Positions 6,944-14,422 are shown, counted from the stretch's first letter. The stretch is DNA of 18,205 nt from Natronohydrobacter sp. (GCA_007123015.1 SKSL01000101.1:1-18205); one strand, 5' to 3'. Numbers and translations: made by a program. The notes: generated by a model from the sequence alone, not told the origin.

Positions 6944-7278
6944 AGTAACCTCCAGAACGCGCCGGTGGTTTGTTTGTTCTCACCGGCTCCCAAGACGAAT
7001 AGTCGTGACACGCTGAAACCATGTTCCCTGATCAGTTGCAATCCATTGTTGTGCGGTACTGTGGTAGCACAAGGTGACGTCGTCAAATTCGCAACACTTT
7101 CGGGTCACGATGTGCTCTGCTTGTCTGGTTTGCAGAAAGAAAGCACCCTGCACCTGCCGATCATGCCATGCATTTGCGCCACGCGCGCGGTCCATCTTCT
7201 GACGTCACAGTGAGTTGTGTTTGAAAAGGTGCCAAGGACCCGTTAAGCACCCGCAAAAAGCCAAAGAAGAGTCTATTT
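6944..7278. other. 335-bp intergenic region between divergent genes
   Basis: This region holds the leader hairpin (6961-6987) and a possible minus-strand promoter with TTGACG (7081-7086) and CACAGT (7058-7063), which would give a leader of roughly 110 nt. It also contains two palindromes of related sequence, TGACG-T-CGTCA (7075-7085) and TGACGTCA (7200-7207). The plus-strand gene at 7279 has an AAGAAGAG ribosome-binding site. No protein gene is supported here. Confidence 0.35.
6961..6987 (-). promoter_or_regulatory. Leader hairpin just upstream of the small membrane peptide's ribosome-binding site
   Basis: The arms GCCGGTG (6961-6967) and CACCGGC (6981-6987) form a perfect 7-bp stem with a 13-nt loop in the mRNA leader. 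The stem ends 7 nt before the GGAGG site. The loop, read on the minus strand, contains AGAAC, which can pair with GTTCT between the stem and the GGAGG. A pseudoknot that limits ribosome access is possible but speculative. Confidence 0.4.
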
Positions 7279-7830
7279 ATGCCCCGTCCCTTTGCGATGT
7301 TCGCTCTTTCGGCCCTGGTGCTGTCTGCATGTGCTGCGCCGATGACTGCGCCGCAAGTCCCGCTTGGCTCTGACGGGCGTCCCTTGCCTGTGGTGGTGCG
7401 GATCAATCCTGCTGATGCGCCGCGTGTTCGCCAGCGCATGCAGGATGGGCTCAACACCATGCGCGCGCAAAATGGTCTGGGGCCATTGCAACCCAACGCT
7501 GCGCTTGCCAGTGCTGCGGCGACCCATGCACTAGACATGTCCTTCCAAAGCCGACCATGGCATTGGGGCTCGGACGGGTCGAGCCCGATGCAGCGCGTGC
7601 AGCGTGCGGGGTATTCTGGCACTTTGATTGGCGAGCTGATCTCAGAGACCTTCGAGACCGAAGTCGAGACAGTGAATGCGTGGATGGTCGAGCCTGAAAC
7701 GCGCCCGGTGATCCTGGATCGGCGCGCCAATGAGGTCGGGGTCGGCTGGCATCAGGATCAGAATGGCAAGCTATGGTGGACAGTTGTTCTGGGCGCACGC
7801 GCGGCCCCTATGCAGATGGCCGGTTTCTGA
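7279..7830 (+). CDS. CAP-domain (SCP/PR-1-like) lipoprotein
   Basis: A 183-residue predicted lipoprotein. The signal sequence ends in a lipobox LSAC with Cys18. The mature part is a CAP domain. It has NTMRAQNGLGPLQPNAALASAAATHALDMSF, then HWGSDGSSPMQRVQRAGYSG, which carries the H-x-G-x-D/S signature with the G-Y element. GELISE and VNAWMVEPETRPVILDRRANEVGVGW make up the remaining CAP blocks. Bacterial CAP proteins are secreted or envelope proteins of mostly unknown function, and no enzymatic role can be claimed. ATG 7279 is supported by a purine-rich site (AAGAAGAG) 7-14 bp upstream. It is monocistronic and convergent with trpA, with 45 bp between the stops. Confidence 0.88.
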   Translation: MPRPFAMFALSALVLSACAAPMTAPQVPLGSDGRPLPVVVRINPADAPRVRQRMQDGLNTMRAQNGLGPLQPNAALASAAATHALDMSFQSRPWHWGSDGSSPMQRVQRAGYSGTLIGELISETFETEVETVNAWMVEPETRPVILDRRANEVGVGWHQDQNGKLWWTVVLGARAAPMQMAGF

Positions 7831-7875
7831 CACATCCGGCGACTGGTTCGAGCGCGCGCATGCCAGAGCAGTCAT

Positions 7876-8667
7876 TCAGCCCTTATGTGCACCGTCCGAG
7901 AGCGCGCGCACATAGGCCAGCACCTCTTCCACGGGTTTTTGCGCGGCGATGTCCTTGACGATGGCTGATCCCACAACGCAGCCATCCGCGACACTGGCGA
8001 TGGCTTCAGCCGTTTCCGGTGTTGATATTCCGAAGCCCACGATCACAGGCAGATCCGTCGCGGCCTTGATCCGCGCGACTTCCGGCGCGACATCGGCGGC
8101 CTGCGCCGCCGCCGCCCCGGTGATCCCGGTGATCGAGACGTAATAGACAAAGCCTGATGTGTTCTGCAGAACTTTCGGCAAGCGTTTGGCATCTGTGGTG
8201 GGCGTGGCCAGCCGGATGAAATTCAGCCCTGCCGCCTGCGCAGGTAGGCACAATTCGCTGTCTTCCTCGGGCGGCAGATCGACCACGATCAAACCGTCCA
8301 CGCCTGCTGTTTTCGCGTCACTCAGAAACCTGTCAACACCGCGCGCATAGATCGGATTGTAATAGCCCATCAGTACGATGGGCGTCGTGTCATCGTCTTC
8401 GCGGAAACGCCGCACCATATCCAGCGTCTTGGCCAGCGTCTGCCCACCTTCCAGCGCGCGCTGCCCGGCCAGTTGGATCGTGGGGCCATCGGCCATCGGA
8501 TCGGTAAACGGAACGCCCAGTTCGATGATATCCACACCTGCGCCCGGTAGGCCTTTCATGACCTTCAGCGAAGTCTCCAGATCAGGATCGCCCCCCATGA
8601 TGTAGGACACAAACGCCTTGCGCCCTTCGGATTTCAGCTTGGCGAATGTCTGGTCGATTCTGGTCAT
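7876..8667 (-). CDS. trpA: Tryptophan synthase alpha subunit
   Basis: A 263-residue TIM-barrel lyase that cleaves indole-3-glycerol phosphate to indole and glyceraldehyde 3-phosphate and passes indole to TrpB. The catalytic pair falls at the canonical numbers: Glu49 in DIIELGVPFTDPMADGP and Asp60 in the same block. The phosphate-binding loops are visible near VYYVSITGITGA and VIVGFGIST, with VVGSAIV near the end. The start is MTRIDQTFAKL at 8667. The open frame extends far upstream but that part lies opposite ychF and is not coding. No other trp gene is in the window, so trpA appears to be transcribed alone, divergent from ychF. Confidence 0.97.
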   Translation of the reverse strand: MTRIDQTFAKLKSEGRKAFVSYIMGGDPDLETSLKVMKGLPGAGVDIIELGVPFTDPMADGPTIQLAGQRALEGGQTLAKTLDMVRRFREDDDTTPIVLMGYYNPIYARGVDRFLSDAKTAGVDGLIVVDLPPEEDSELCLPAQAAGLNFIRLATPTTDAKRLPKVLQNTSGFVYYVSITGITGAAAAQAADVAPEVARIKAATDLPVIVGFGISTPETAEAIASVADGCVVGSAIVKDIAAQKPVEEVLAYVRALSDGAHKG

Positions 8668-8800
8668 GATGCCTGTGCCCCTGTCTTGCGGTTCGGGTGT
8701 GATGCAAATCGCGCAGGGAATCAACTGCTGTTGCCTTGTCTTGCCATTGGCCTGCCCGTAAAAGCGCGGCGCAACAGATGCGGCGCGAAAGGGAACGGAT
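8668..8800. promoter_or_regulatory. Divergent promoter region between trpA and ychF
   Basis: This 133-bp gap must hold the promoters of both divergent genes. Candidate elements are weak, for example TTGATT on the minus strand, and TTGTCT with GTAAAA 16 bp later on the plus strand. No Trp leader-peptide or attenuator structure is visible before trpA. Confidence 0.35.
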
Positions 8801-9898
8801 ATGGGCTTCAAGATGGGGATTGTGGGTCTGCCTAATGTCGGCAAATCGACCCTGTTCAATGCGCTGACCAAGACCGCTGCTGCGCAGGCCGCGAATTTCC
8901 CCTTCTGCACCATCGAGCCGAATGTCGGTGATGTGGCCGTGCCCGATGCGCGCCTGCCGCGACTGGCCGAAATCGCGAAGTCGCGCGAAGTGATTCCCAC
9001 CCGCATGACGTTTGTCGATATTGCCGGTCTGGTGCGCGGTGCGTCCAAGGGCGAGGGCCTGGGCAACCAGTTTCTGGCCAATATCCGCGAAGTGGACGCC
9101 ATCGCCCATGTGCTGCGCTGCTTTGAAGATGATGATGTGACCCATGTCGAAGGCAAGATCGACCCGGTGGCCGATGCCGAGACGATCGAAACCGAGCTGA
9201 TGATCGCCGATATGGAGTCGATTGAGCGGCGGCTGGCCAATCTATCGCGCAAGATACGCGGGGGCGACAAGGAAGCGGTCGAGCAGGATGCGCTATTGCG
9301 CCGCGCGCTGGTCGCATTGGAAGAAGGTCGTCCGGCCCGCACAGTCGAAGTGTCGGAAGACGAGCGCAAAAGCTGGCGGATGCTGCAGCTTCTGACTTCG
9401 AAACCAGTGCTTTATGTGTGCAATGTCGAAGAAGCCTCGGCTGGGGCGGGCAATGCGCTGTCTGAACGGGTCGCGGCGATGGCCGCTGCGCAAGGGGCCG
9501 CGCATGTGGTGATCTCGGCCCAGATCGAGGAAGAAATCAGCCAGCTGGACGCGGAAGAAGCCGAGATGTTCCTGTCGGAAATGGGTCTGGAAGAACCGGG
9601 CCTCGATCGCCTGATCCGCGCAGGCTACCAGCTTCTGGGCCTGCAGACCTATTTCACGGTCGGCCCGAAAGAGGCGCGCGCCTGGACCATACCAGTCGGC
9701 ACGCTTGCCCCGCAGGCTGCCGGCGTCATCCATGGGGATTTCGAGCGTGGCTTCATCCGCGCCGAGACTGTCGGCTATGATGACTATATCGCCTGCAATG
9801 GCGAAGCAGGCGCGAAGGATGCGGGCAAGTTCCGCGTCGAGGGCAAGAGCTATCAGGTCAAGGATGGCGATGTGTTGCACTTCCTGTTCAATGCCTGA
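8801..9898 (+). CDS. ychF: Redox-regulated ribosome-binding ATPase YchF (OLA1 family)
   Basis: A full-length 365-residue Obg-related P-loop NTPase. The G1 loop is GLPNVGKST (residues 9-17) and the G3/switch II region is DIAGLVRGASKGEGLGNQFL (from about residue 73). The G4 position reads NVEE instead of the GTPase NKxD, which is the known reason YchF/OLA1 prefers ATP. A coiled-coil arm lies in the middle (METIESIERRL-type region, about residues 125-200). The C-terminal TGS domain follows QTYFTVGPKEARAWT and ends with KSYQVKDGDVLHFLFNA. It binds ribosomes and acts in translation and oxidative-stress responses. Expression is probably from the trpA-ychF intergenic region. Confidence 0.96.
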   Translation: MGFKMGIVGLPNVGKSTLFNALTKTAAAQAANFPFCTIEPNVGDVAVPDARLPRLAEIAKSREVIPTRMTFVDIAGLVRGASKGEGLGNQFLANIREVDAIAHVLRCFEDDDVTHVEGKIDPVADAETIETELMIADMESIERRLANLSRKIRGGDKEAVEQDALLRRALVALEEGRPARTVEVSEDERKSWRMLQLLTSKPVLYVCNVEEASAGAGNALSERVAAMAAAQGAAHVVISAQIEEEISQLDAEEAEMFLSEMGLEEPGLDRLIRAGYQLLGLQTYFTVGPKEARAWTIPVGTLAPQAAGVIHGDFERGFIRAETVGYDDYIACNGEAGAKDAGKFRVEGKSYQVKDGDVLHFLFNA

Positions 9899-9935
9899 GC
9901 CGCGCATTTGACTTTGCGCGCCTGAGGCGTGCTAA

Positions 9936-11816
9936 ATGCCCAGAATGACACAGCGGCGAACAGGCGTCATGCGACATGCGGCGGGCAAGGGGCTGATCTG
10001 GACCAGCGCGGCGCTGGGGCTGTTCGTGCTGGCGCTCATGATATGGGTGGCGCATCAGCAGGCGCTGACCCGCAGTTTTCAGGGTCTTCACGATCGCGGG
10101 CAGAATACGCTTAATCTGGCCGAATCGACCCTCCAGGGACAGCTGGAGCGCTTTGAGCGGCTGCCTGAATTGCTGGCCGATCAGCGGGTGATCCGCTCAC
10201 TGCTGCTTGCGCCGCGTGATCCTGACCTGATCATGGCCGCCAATACCTATCTGCGCGATGCCGCCGCCTTGCTGGGGGCCTCGGATCTTTATGTGATGTA
10301 TCGCGATGGCGAGACACTGGCCGCGTCGAATTTCGACCAGCCCCATAGTTTCGTCGGCGGAAATTTCGCCTTTCGCCCCTATTTTTTCGAGGCCATGGCA
10401 GGCGGGCAGGGGCGGTTCTATGCGCTTGGCACCACATCCAACAAGCGCGGCTATTATTTCGGGGCCGCGATTGATGTGGCAGGTCAGCGCCTGGGTGTGA
10501 TGGTGTTGAAGGTCGATGTCGATGATCTTGAAAATGCCTGGGCCTCGGAAGACTTGCGCATCATTGTCACCGATCCGGAAGACATCATTTTTCTGTCCAA
10601 CCGACCCGACTGGCTGTTTCATGCCTTTGGCGCGCTGACCCCGGACCGAATGGCGCGCACACAGGAAACCCGGCGCTATGCCAATGCGGATTTGGGCGAG
10701 ATCGATGTCCAGACGCGCACTCATCGCGCAGGGTTTCAGCTGCTCTCGGGCCATGGTCAGGACGCTGTGGCCAGTGAATATCTGGTGGTGAAGAGCCATA
10801 TGCCAAAGGCCGACTGGACAGTGCAGGTGCTGCTGCCCAGCCGCATGGCGAGAGCGCAGGCCGCAGCGACAGTGGCGCTTGGGCTGCTGGCGGCAGGGCT
10901 GTTGGGCTTGATGGCACTGATCATCTGGCAAAGGCGGCGGCAACTGGCCTTGCGGCTGGAAATGGAGCAAGCTGCCAAGGATGATCTGGAACAACAGGTC
11001 GCGTTGCGCACTGGCCAGTTGCGCGCGGCCAATATGGCGCTGGAAGAAGAAGTCACCGAGCGCCGCGCCACCGAGGCGCAATTGCGCAAGACGCAGAGCG
11101 AGCTGATTCAGGCCGGGAAACTTGCAGCTTTGGGGCAGATGTCGGCGGCGCTGAGCCATGAATTCAACCAGCCTCTGGGCGCGGCGCGCAACTATGCCGA
11201 AAATGCGCAGCTGTTTCTGGAACAGGATCGCCGGGTCGAGGCGCAGGGGAATATCACCCGCATCCTTGGCATGATCGACCGCATGACCCGGATCAGCCGC
11301 CATCTGCGCAATTTCGCGCGTAAACCCAACAAGCAGTTGCGCGCGGTCGCGCTAGGGGATGCGATCACCGAGGCGCAGGAATTGCTGGGCTGGCGATTGC
11401 GCAAGACTGGCGTGACACTTGAGCGCGATCTGGGCCCGCAGCCCTTGCAGGTGGTGGCCGGTCCCGTGCGCTTGCAGCAGGTTCTGGTCAATCTGATCAG
11501 CAATGCGATTGACGCTGTGGAAGGCGCCGAGGACAAGCGCCTGCATCTGCGCGCGCGGGTTATGGGGGACCGTGTTCAGGTCAGCCTGCGCGATCATGGG
11601 CCCGGTGTCGCGGAAGGGTTGCAGGGACGGATTTTCGATCCGTTCTTTTCGACCAAGGAGGTCGGCAAGGGGTTGGGGCTGGGTCTGTCGATTTCCTACA
11701 ATATCATGCGCGATTTCGGGGGCGCGCTGTCCGTGGCCAACCATCCGCAAGGTGGCGCTGTCTTCACACTCGATCTGGCCGCAGCGCAGCCCGCGTCTAT
11801 CGAGGCCGCAGAATGA
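9936..11816 (+). CDS. dctB: DctB-type sensor histidine kinase
   Basis: A 626-residue membrane kinase with the DctB layout. TM1 is at about 19-39. A long periplasmic double-PAS-like sensor follows, with the DctB block TLAASNFD...SFVGGNFAFRPYFFEAM (about 127-154) and FYALGTTSNKRGYYFGAAI. TM2 is at about 309-331, then a coiled coil (340-395). The HisKA domain has LGQMSAALSHEFNQPLGAARNY with phospho-acceptor His408. The ATPase has an N box NLISNAIDA, G1 DHGPGV, F box FDPFFSTK and G2 GKGLGLGL. DctB kinases sense C4-dicarboxylates and phosphorylate DctD. The ligand here may differ, because the linked transporter is TAXI-TRAP rather than DctA. ATG 9936 has GAGGCG about 8 bp upstream. The stop overlaps the dctD start (ATGA). 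Confidence 0.92.
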   Translation: MPRMTQRRTGVMRHAAGKGLIWTSAALGLFVLALMIWVAHQQALTRSFQGLHDRGQNTLNLAESTLQGQLERFERLPELLADQRVIRSLLLAPRDPDLIMAANTYLRDAAALLGASDLYVMYRDGETLAASNFDQPHSFVGGNFAFRPYFFEAMAGGQGRFYALGTTSNKRGYYFGAAIDVAGQRLGVMVLKVDVDDLENAWASEDLRIIVTDPEDIIFLSNRPDWLFHAFGALTPDRMARTQETRRYANADLGEIDVQTRTHRAGFQLLSGHGQDAVASEYLVVKSHMPKADWTVQVLLPSRMARAQAAATVALGLLAAGLLGLMALIIWQRRRQLALRLEMEQAAKDDLEQQVALRTGQLRAANMALEEEVTERRATEAQLRKTQSELIQAGKLAALGQMSAALSHEFNQPLGAARNYAENAQLFLEQDRRVEAQGNITRILGMIDRMTRISRHLRNFARKPNKQLRAVALGDAITEAQELLGWRLRKTGVTLERDLGPQPLQVVAGPVRLQQVLVNLISNAIDAVEGAEDKRLHLRARVMGDRVQVSLRDHGPGVAEGLQGRIFDPFFSTKEVGKGLGLGLSISYNIMRDFGGALSVANHPQGGAVFTLDLAAAQPASIEAAE

Positions 11817-13180
11817 CCCCTGCCACTGTGTTTCTGGTCGATGATGACGCCGATCTGCGCGCGTCAACCGAACAGGCGCTGGATCTGGCAGGCTTGAGCG
11901 TTGCAGGTTTCGAGCGCGCGCAGCCCGCGCTGGAGCGGATCACTGCCGGCTTCGGCGGCGTGGTCATAACAGATATCCGGATGCCGGGCATGGACGGGAT
12001 GACGCTGATGACGCGCATCCATGACATCGACCCGGATATTCCCGTGATCCTGATCACCGGGCATGGCGATGTGCCGCTTGCCGTGCGCGCCATGCGCGAA
12101 GGGGCGCATGATTTCATTGAAAAACCCTTTTCCGGCGCACAGCTTGCTGCGATTGCCCGGCGCGCGTTGGATTTCCGGCAGCTGGTGCTCGACAATCGCC
12201 GTCTGCGCGCTGTTGCCGGGCAGGCCGACGATCTGGAAGCGCGACTGGTCGGGCGGTCCAATGCCATGGTGCAACTGCGCCAGCAGATGCGCACGATTGG
12301 CCCGTCCGAGGCCGATGTGCTGATCATCGGCGAGACGGGCACAGGCAAGGAAGTGGTCGCGCGCGCGCTGCATGACCTGTCGATGCGGGCTGCGCAGCCT
12401 TTTGTCGCGATCATTTGTTCGGCCCTGCCGGAAACGCTGATCGAATCAGAGCTGTTCGGCCATGAAGTCGGCGCTTTTCCCGGTGCGATTCGCGCGCGGG
12501 TGGGCAAGTTCGATCATGCGCGCGGCGGTACAGTGCTGCTGGATGATATCGGGGCCATGCCACTCGATCTGCAAGGCAAGTTGCTGCGTGTGTTGCAGGA
12601 TCGGGTGATCTCGCCCTTGGGATCGAATGTGCAGCATGATGTGGATCTGCGCTTCATCGCGACCAGCCGTGTGCCACTGGAAGCGGAAGTGACCGCCGGG
12701 CGATTTCGGGCGGATCTGCTCTATCGGCTGAATGCGCTCAGCCTGCGCGTGCCGCCGCTCTTGGAACGGCCCGAGGATATTCCGGCGCTTTTCATGCGCC
12801 TTCTGGCGGAAGCGGCTGCGCGCCATCGCGTGCCTGTGCCGCAGGTCGGCCCCGACACGCTTGGCGAACTCTCGCGCGCGCCCTGGCCGGGAAATGTCCG
12901 CGAATTACGCAATGCGGCGGAACGACTCGTCCTGCGGCTTGATCTGACCCGCGAAACGACACCCCCGGCGCAAAGCGCGCAAAGTCTGGCTGAAAACATG
13001 GCCGCGCATGAACGTAAACTGCTGGTCGATGCCCTGATCCGCCATAACGGAGCGTTGAAACCCGTGTATGAATCGCTCTGCCTGTCGCGCAAGGCGCTCT
13101 ATGACAAGCTGGTGAAGCATGGCATCGACAAGACACAGTTTCTGCTGTCTGCCGCAGAGACGCAGACAGATGACGACTGA
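11813..13180 (+). CDS. dctD: DctD-type sigma-54 response regulator with altered GAFTGA loop
   Basis: A 455-residue NtrC-class regulator. The receiver domain has phospho-acceptor Asp54 (VITDIRMPGMDG), Thr82 and Lys104. The AAA+ domain has Walker A GETGTGKE (173-180), Walker B VLLDDIG (241-247, normally DE), the arginine-finger region FRADLLYRLN and sensor II PWPGNVREL. The C-terminal Fis-type helix-turn-helix includes LSRKALYDKL. The sigma-54 contact loop reads GAFPGA (residues 220-225; DNA 12470-12487) instead of GAFTGA, and LLERPEDI replaces the common LRERPEDI. Translation is coupled to dctB by an ATGA overlap. The dyads and -24/-12 promoter immediately downstream suggest that it activates the TAXI-TRAP genes. 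Symbol by family; regulation of dicarboxylate uptake specifically is not shown. Confidence 0.92.
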   Translation: MTPATVFLVDDDADLRASTEQALDLAGLSVAGFERAQPALERITAGFGGVVITDIRMPGMDGMTLMTRIHDIDPDIPVILITGHGDVPLAVRAMREGAHDFIEKPFSGAQLAAIARRALDFRQLVLDNRRLRAVAGQADDLEARLVGRSNAMVQLRQQMRTIGPSEADVLIIGETGTGKEVVARALHDLSMRAAQPFVAIICSALPETLIESELFGHEVGAFPGAIRARVGKFDHARGGTVLLDDIGAMPLDLQGKLLRVLQDRVISPLGSNVQHDVDLRFIATSRVPLEAEVTAGRFRADLLYRLNALSLRVPPLLERPEDIPALFMRLLAEAAARHRVPVPQVGPDTLGELSRAPWPGNVRELRNAAERLVLRLDLTRETTPPAQSAQSLAENMAAHERKLLVDALIRHNGALKPVYESLCLSRKALYDKLVKHGIDKTQFLLSAAETQTDDD

Positions 13181-13181
13181 G

Positions 13182-13203
13182 GATGTGTGGATTTCGACAC
13201 ATC
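13182..13203. promoter_or_regulatory. Upstream activator dyad 1 (candidate DctD site)
   Basis: A perfect 7-bp inverted repeat GATGTGT (13182-13188) and ACACATC (13197-13203) with an 8-bp spacer GGATTTCG. It starts two bases after the dctD stop and is centred about 100 bp upstream of the predicted sigma-54 start. Its position and twin copy fit an NtrC-family activator site; binding by DctD is inferred. Confidence 0.7.
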
Positions 13204-13213
13204 GGGTCGTGCT

Positions 13214-13235
13214 GATGTGTGGGTTTCTACACGCC
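13214..13235. promoter_or_regulatory. Upstream activator dyad 2 (candidate DctD site)
   Basis: A second copy of the dyad: GATGTGT (13214-13220), spacer GGGTTTCT, right arm ACACGCC (five of seven match the perfect arm). It is offset exactly 32 bp from dyad 1, close to three helical turns, so dimers would sit on the same face. It is centred about 70 bp upstream of the predicted start. Confidence 0.65.
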
Positions 13236-13264
13236 CCGTCAGGGATTGGCGCTAACATCTCGAA

Positions 13265-13284
13265 TTTTGGCGCATCCCTTGCTT
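13265..13284 (+). promoter_or_regulatory. Sigma-54 (-24/-12) promoter of the TAXI-TRAP operon
   Basis: The segment reads TTGGCGC-ATCCC-TTGCTT, with GG at 13269-13270 and GC at 13281-13282, giving the invariant GG-N10-GC spacing of RpoN promoters. The consensus is TGGCAC-N5-TTGCW. Transcription would begin near 13293, leaving a leader of about 95 nt before the ATG at 13389. It lies directly downstream of the two dyads, so promoter and enhancer support each other. Confidence 0.78.
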
Positions 13285-13388
13285 GCAAAGCTGCGCGCTT
13301 ACCCTTTCAGTGAGCGCATCGTCGCCGCTTGCTCATGGAGGGGGAAGCGCGCGCATGATCACATACGCACCATAAAGGGGAGGTCCCA

Positions 13389-14366
13389 ATGCGTTACACC
13401 AATTTCACGGCTCTGGCCGCCGCCGCTGTCATGTCCGTGTCCATGGCCAATGCCATGGATCGCACGGGCTGGCCGTCGGACCTGACTGTCGGCACTGCAA
13501 GCCAGGGCGGCGTTTATTTCGTCTATGGCAACGGTCTGGCCAGTTTCCTGGGCGAAGAGCTTGGACTGAATGCGTCTGGCGAAGTCACTGGCGGCCCGGT
13601 TCAGAACGTGACCCTGACCCAGATGGGCGATCAGGATATCGGTCTGGTGACAATGGGCCCGGCATTTGAAGCCTGGAATGGCGAGAGTGAGCTGGCACCC
13701 GGCCTGCCGCATTCTGATATCCGCGCACTGTTCCCGATGTATGAAACCCCATTTCAGGGGGTCGCGCTGCGTTCAAGCGGCATCACGTCAGTCAGTGATT
13801 TTGAAGGTCGCCGCGTCGGTGTCGGTCCTGCAGGCGGCACGCCCGGCACCTACTGGCCGCGCTTTCTGAATACTCTGGGCATCAATGCGACTGTGTCCAA
13901 TGCCGGGGCTGCGGATACCGCTGGTCAGTTGAAAGACGGTCTGGTGGATGCGTTCGTCTTTGCGGCAGGTCTGCCGATTGGCGCTTTCTCGCAACTGGCG
14001 GCTGAAGCCGATGTCGTGATGTTCGGCTTCTCTGAGGACGAACTGGCACAGATCCTCGAAGCGCATCCGGAAGTGTCGGAATTCACCATTCCTGCGGGCA
14101 CCTATACAGTTCAGGACGAAGACCAGATGTCGGTCGCGATGTGGAACTACGCCATCGCACATCAGGACATGCCCGAATCGCTGGCCTATGAAATCACGCG
14201 TCTGGTGATGGAGAACAACGATCGCATGTTGCAGGTGCATGCTGCTGCGGCCGCGACTCTGCCGGAAAATGCAGTGCCGAATAATGGCTTCCTGCCGTTT
14301 CATCCCGGTGCCGTGCGGTATTTCGAGGAAATCGGCATCGAGATCCCCGAAGAGCTGCGTGGCTGA
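13389..14366 (+). CDS. TAXI-family TRAP transporter solute-binding protein
   Basis: A 325-residue periplasmic binding protein. The signal peptide MRYTNFTALAAAAVMSVSMANA (22 residues, Ala-X-Ala end) is followed by the TAXI signature LTVGTASQGGVYFVYGNGLA (about residues 31-50). Further family blocks are GGPVQNVTLTQMGDQDIGLVTMGPA, FEGRRVGVGPAGGTPGTYWPRFL and LKDGLVDAFVFAAGLPIGAFSQLA. TAXI proteins deliver substrates, reported as glutamate or dicarboxylate-like and other organic acids, to a TRAP permease. The ligand here is unknown. A GGGGAGG site 6 bp upstream supports ATG 13389. It is the first gene after the sigma-54 promoter and is separated from its permease gene by a terminator-like hairpin. 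Confidence 0.93.
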   Translation: MRYTNFTALAAAAVMSVSMANAMDRTGWPSDLTVGTASQGGVYFVYGNGLASFLGEELGLNASGEVTGGPVQNVTLTQMGDQDIGLVTMGPAFEAWNGESELAPGLPHSDIRALFPMYETPFQGVALRSSGITSVSDFEGRRVGVGPAGGTPGTYWPRFLNTLGINATVSNAGAADTAGQLKDGLVDAFVFAAGLPIGAFSQLAAEADVVMFGFSEDELAQILEAHPEVSEFTIPAGTYTVQDEDQMSVAMWNYAIAHQDMPESLAYEITRLVMENNDRMLQVHAAAAATLPENAVPNNGFLPFHPGAVRYFEEIGIEIPEELRG

Positions 14367-14392
14367 TCGTGTGATCTGACGGAACAAGACAG

Positions 14393-14422
14393 GTCAGGGC
14401 GCGGATGTGCCCTGACTTTTTT
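14393..14422 (+). terminator. Intra-operon terminator/attenuator between binding protein and permease
   Basis: GTCAGGGC (14393-14400), an 8-nt loop GCGGATGT, and GCCCTGAC (14409-14416) form a perfect 8-bp GC-rich stem followed by six T's (14417-14422). No separate promoter was recognised before the permease gene, so partial read-through is the likely way the permease is expressed at a lower level than its binding protein. Confidence 0.85.

Noticed and set aside
8668..9369. Long minus-strand extension upstream of trpA in the same frame
   Set aside because: It lies antisense to ychF and is Ser/Arg-rich shadow translation. TrpA catalytic residues fall at canonical numbers (Glu49, Asp60) when the start is at 8667.
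10197..11303. Long 368-residue antisense open frame inside dctB
   Set aside because: It is His/Gln-rich complementary-strand reading of a high-GC gene with no domain or ribosome-binding site. The sense frame is a complete DctB kinase.
13246..13261. A first TTGGCGC (13246-13252), considered as another sigma-54 -24 element
   Set aside because: Ten bases after its GG the sequence is TC rather than GC, so the -12 element is missing. The copy at 13267-13273 fits and this one does not.
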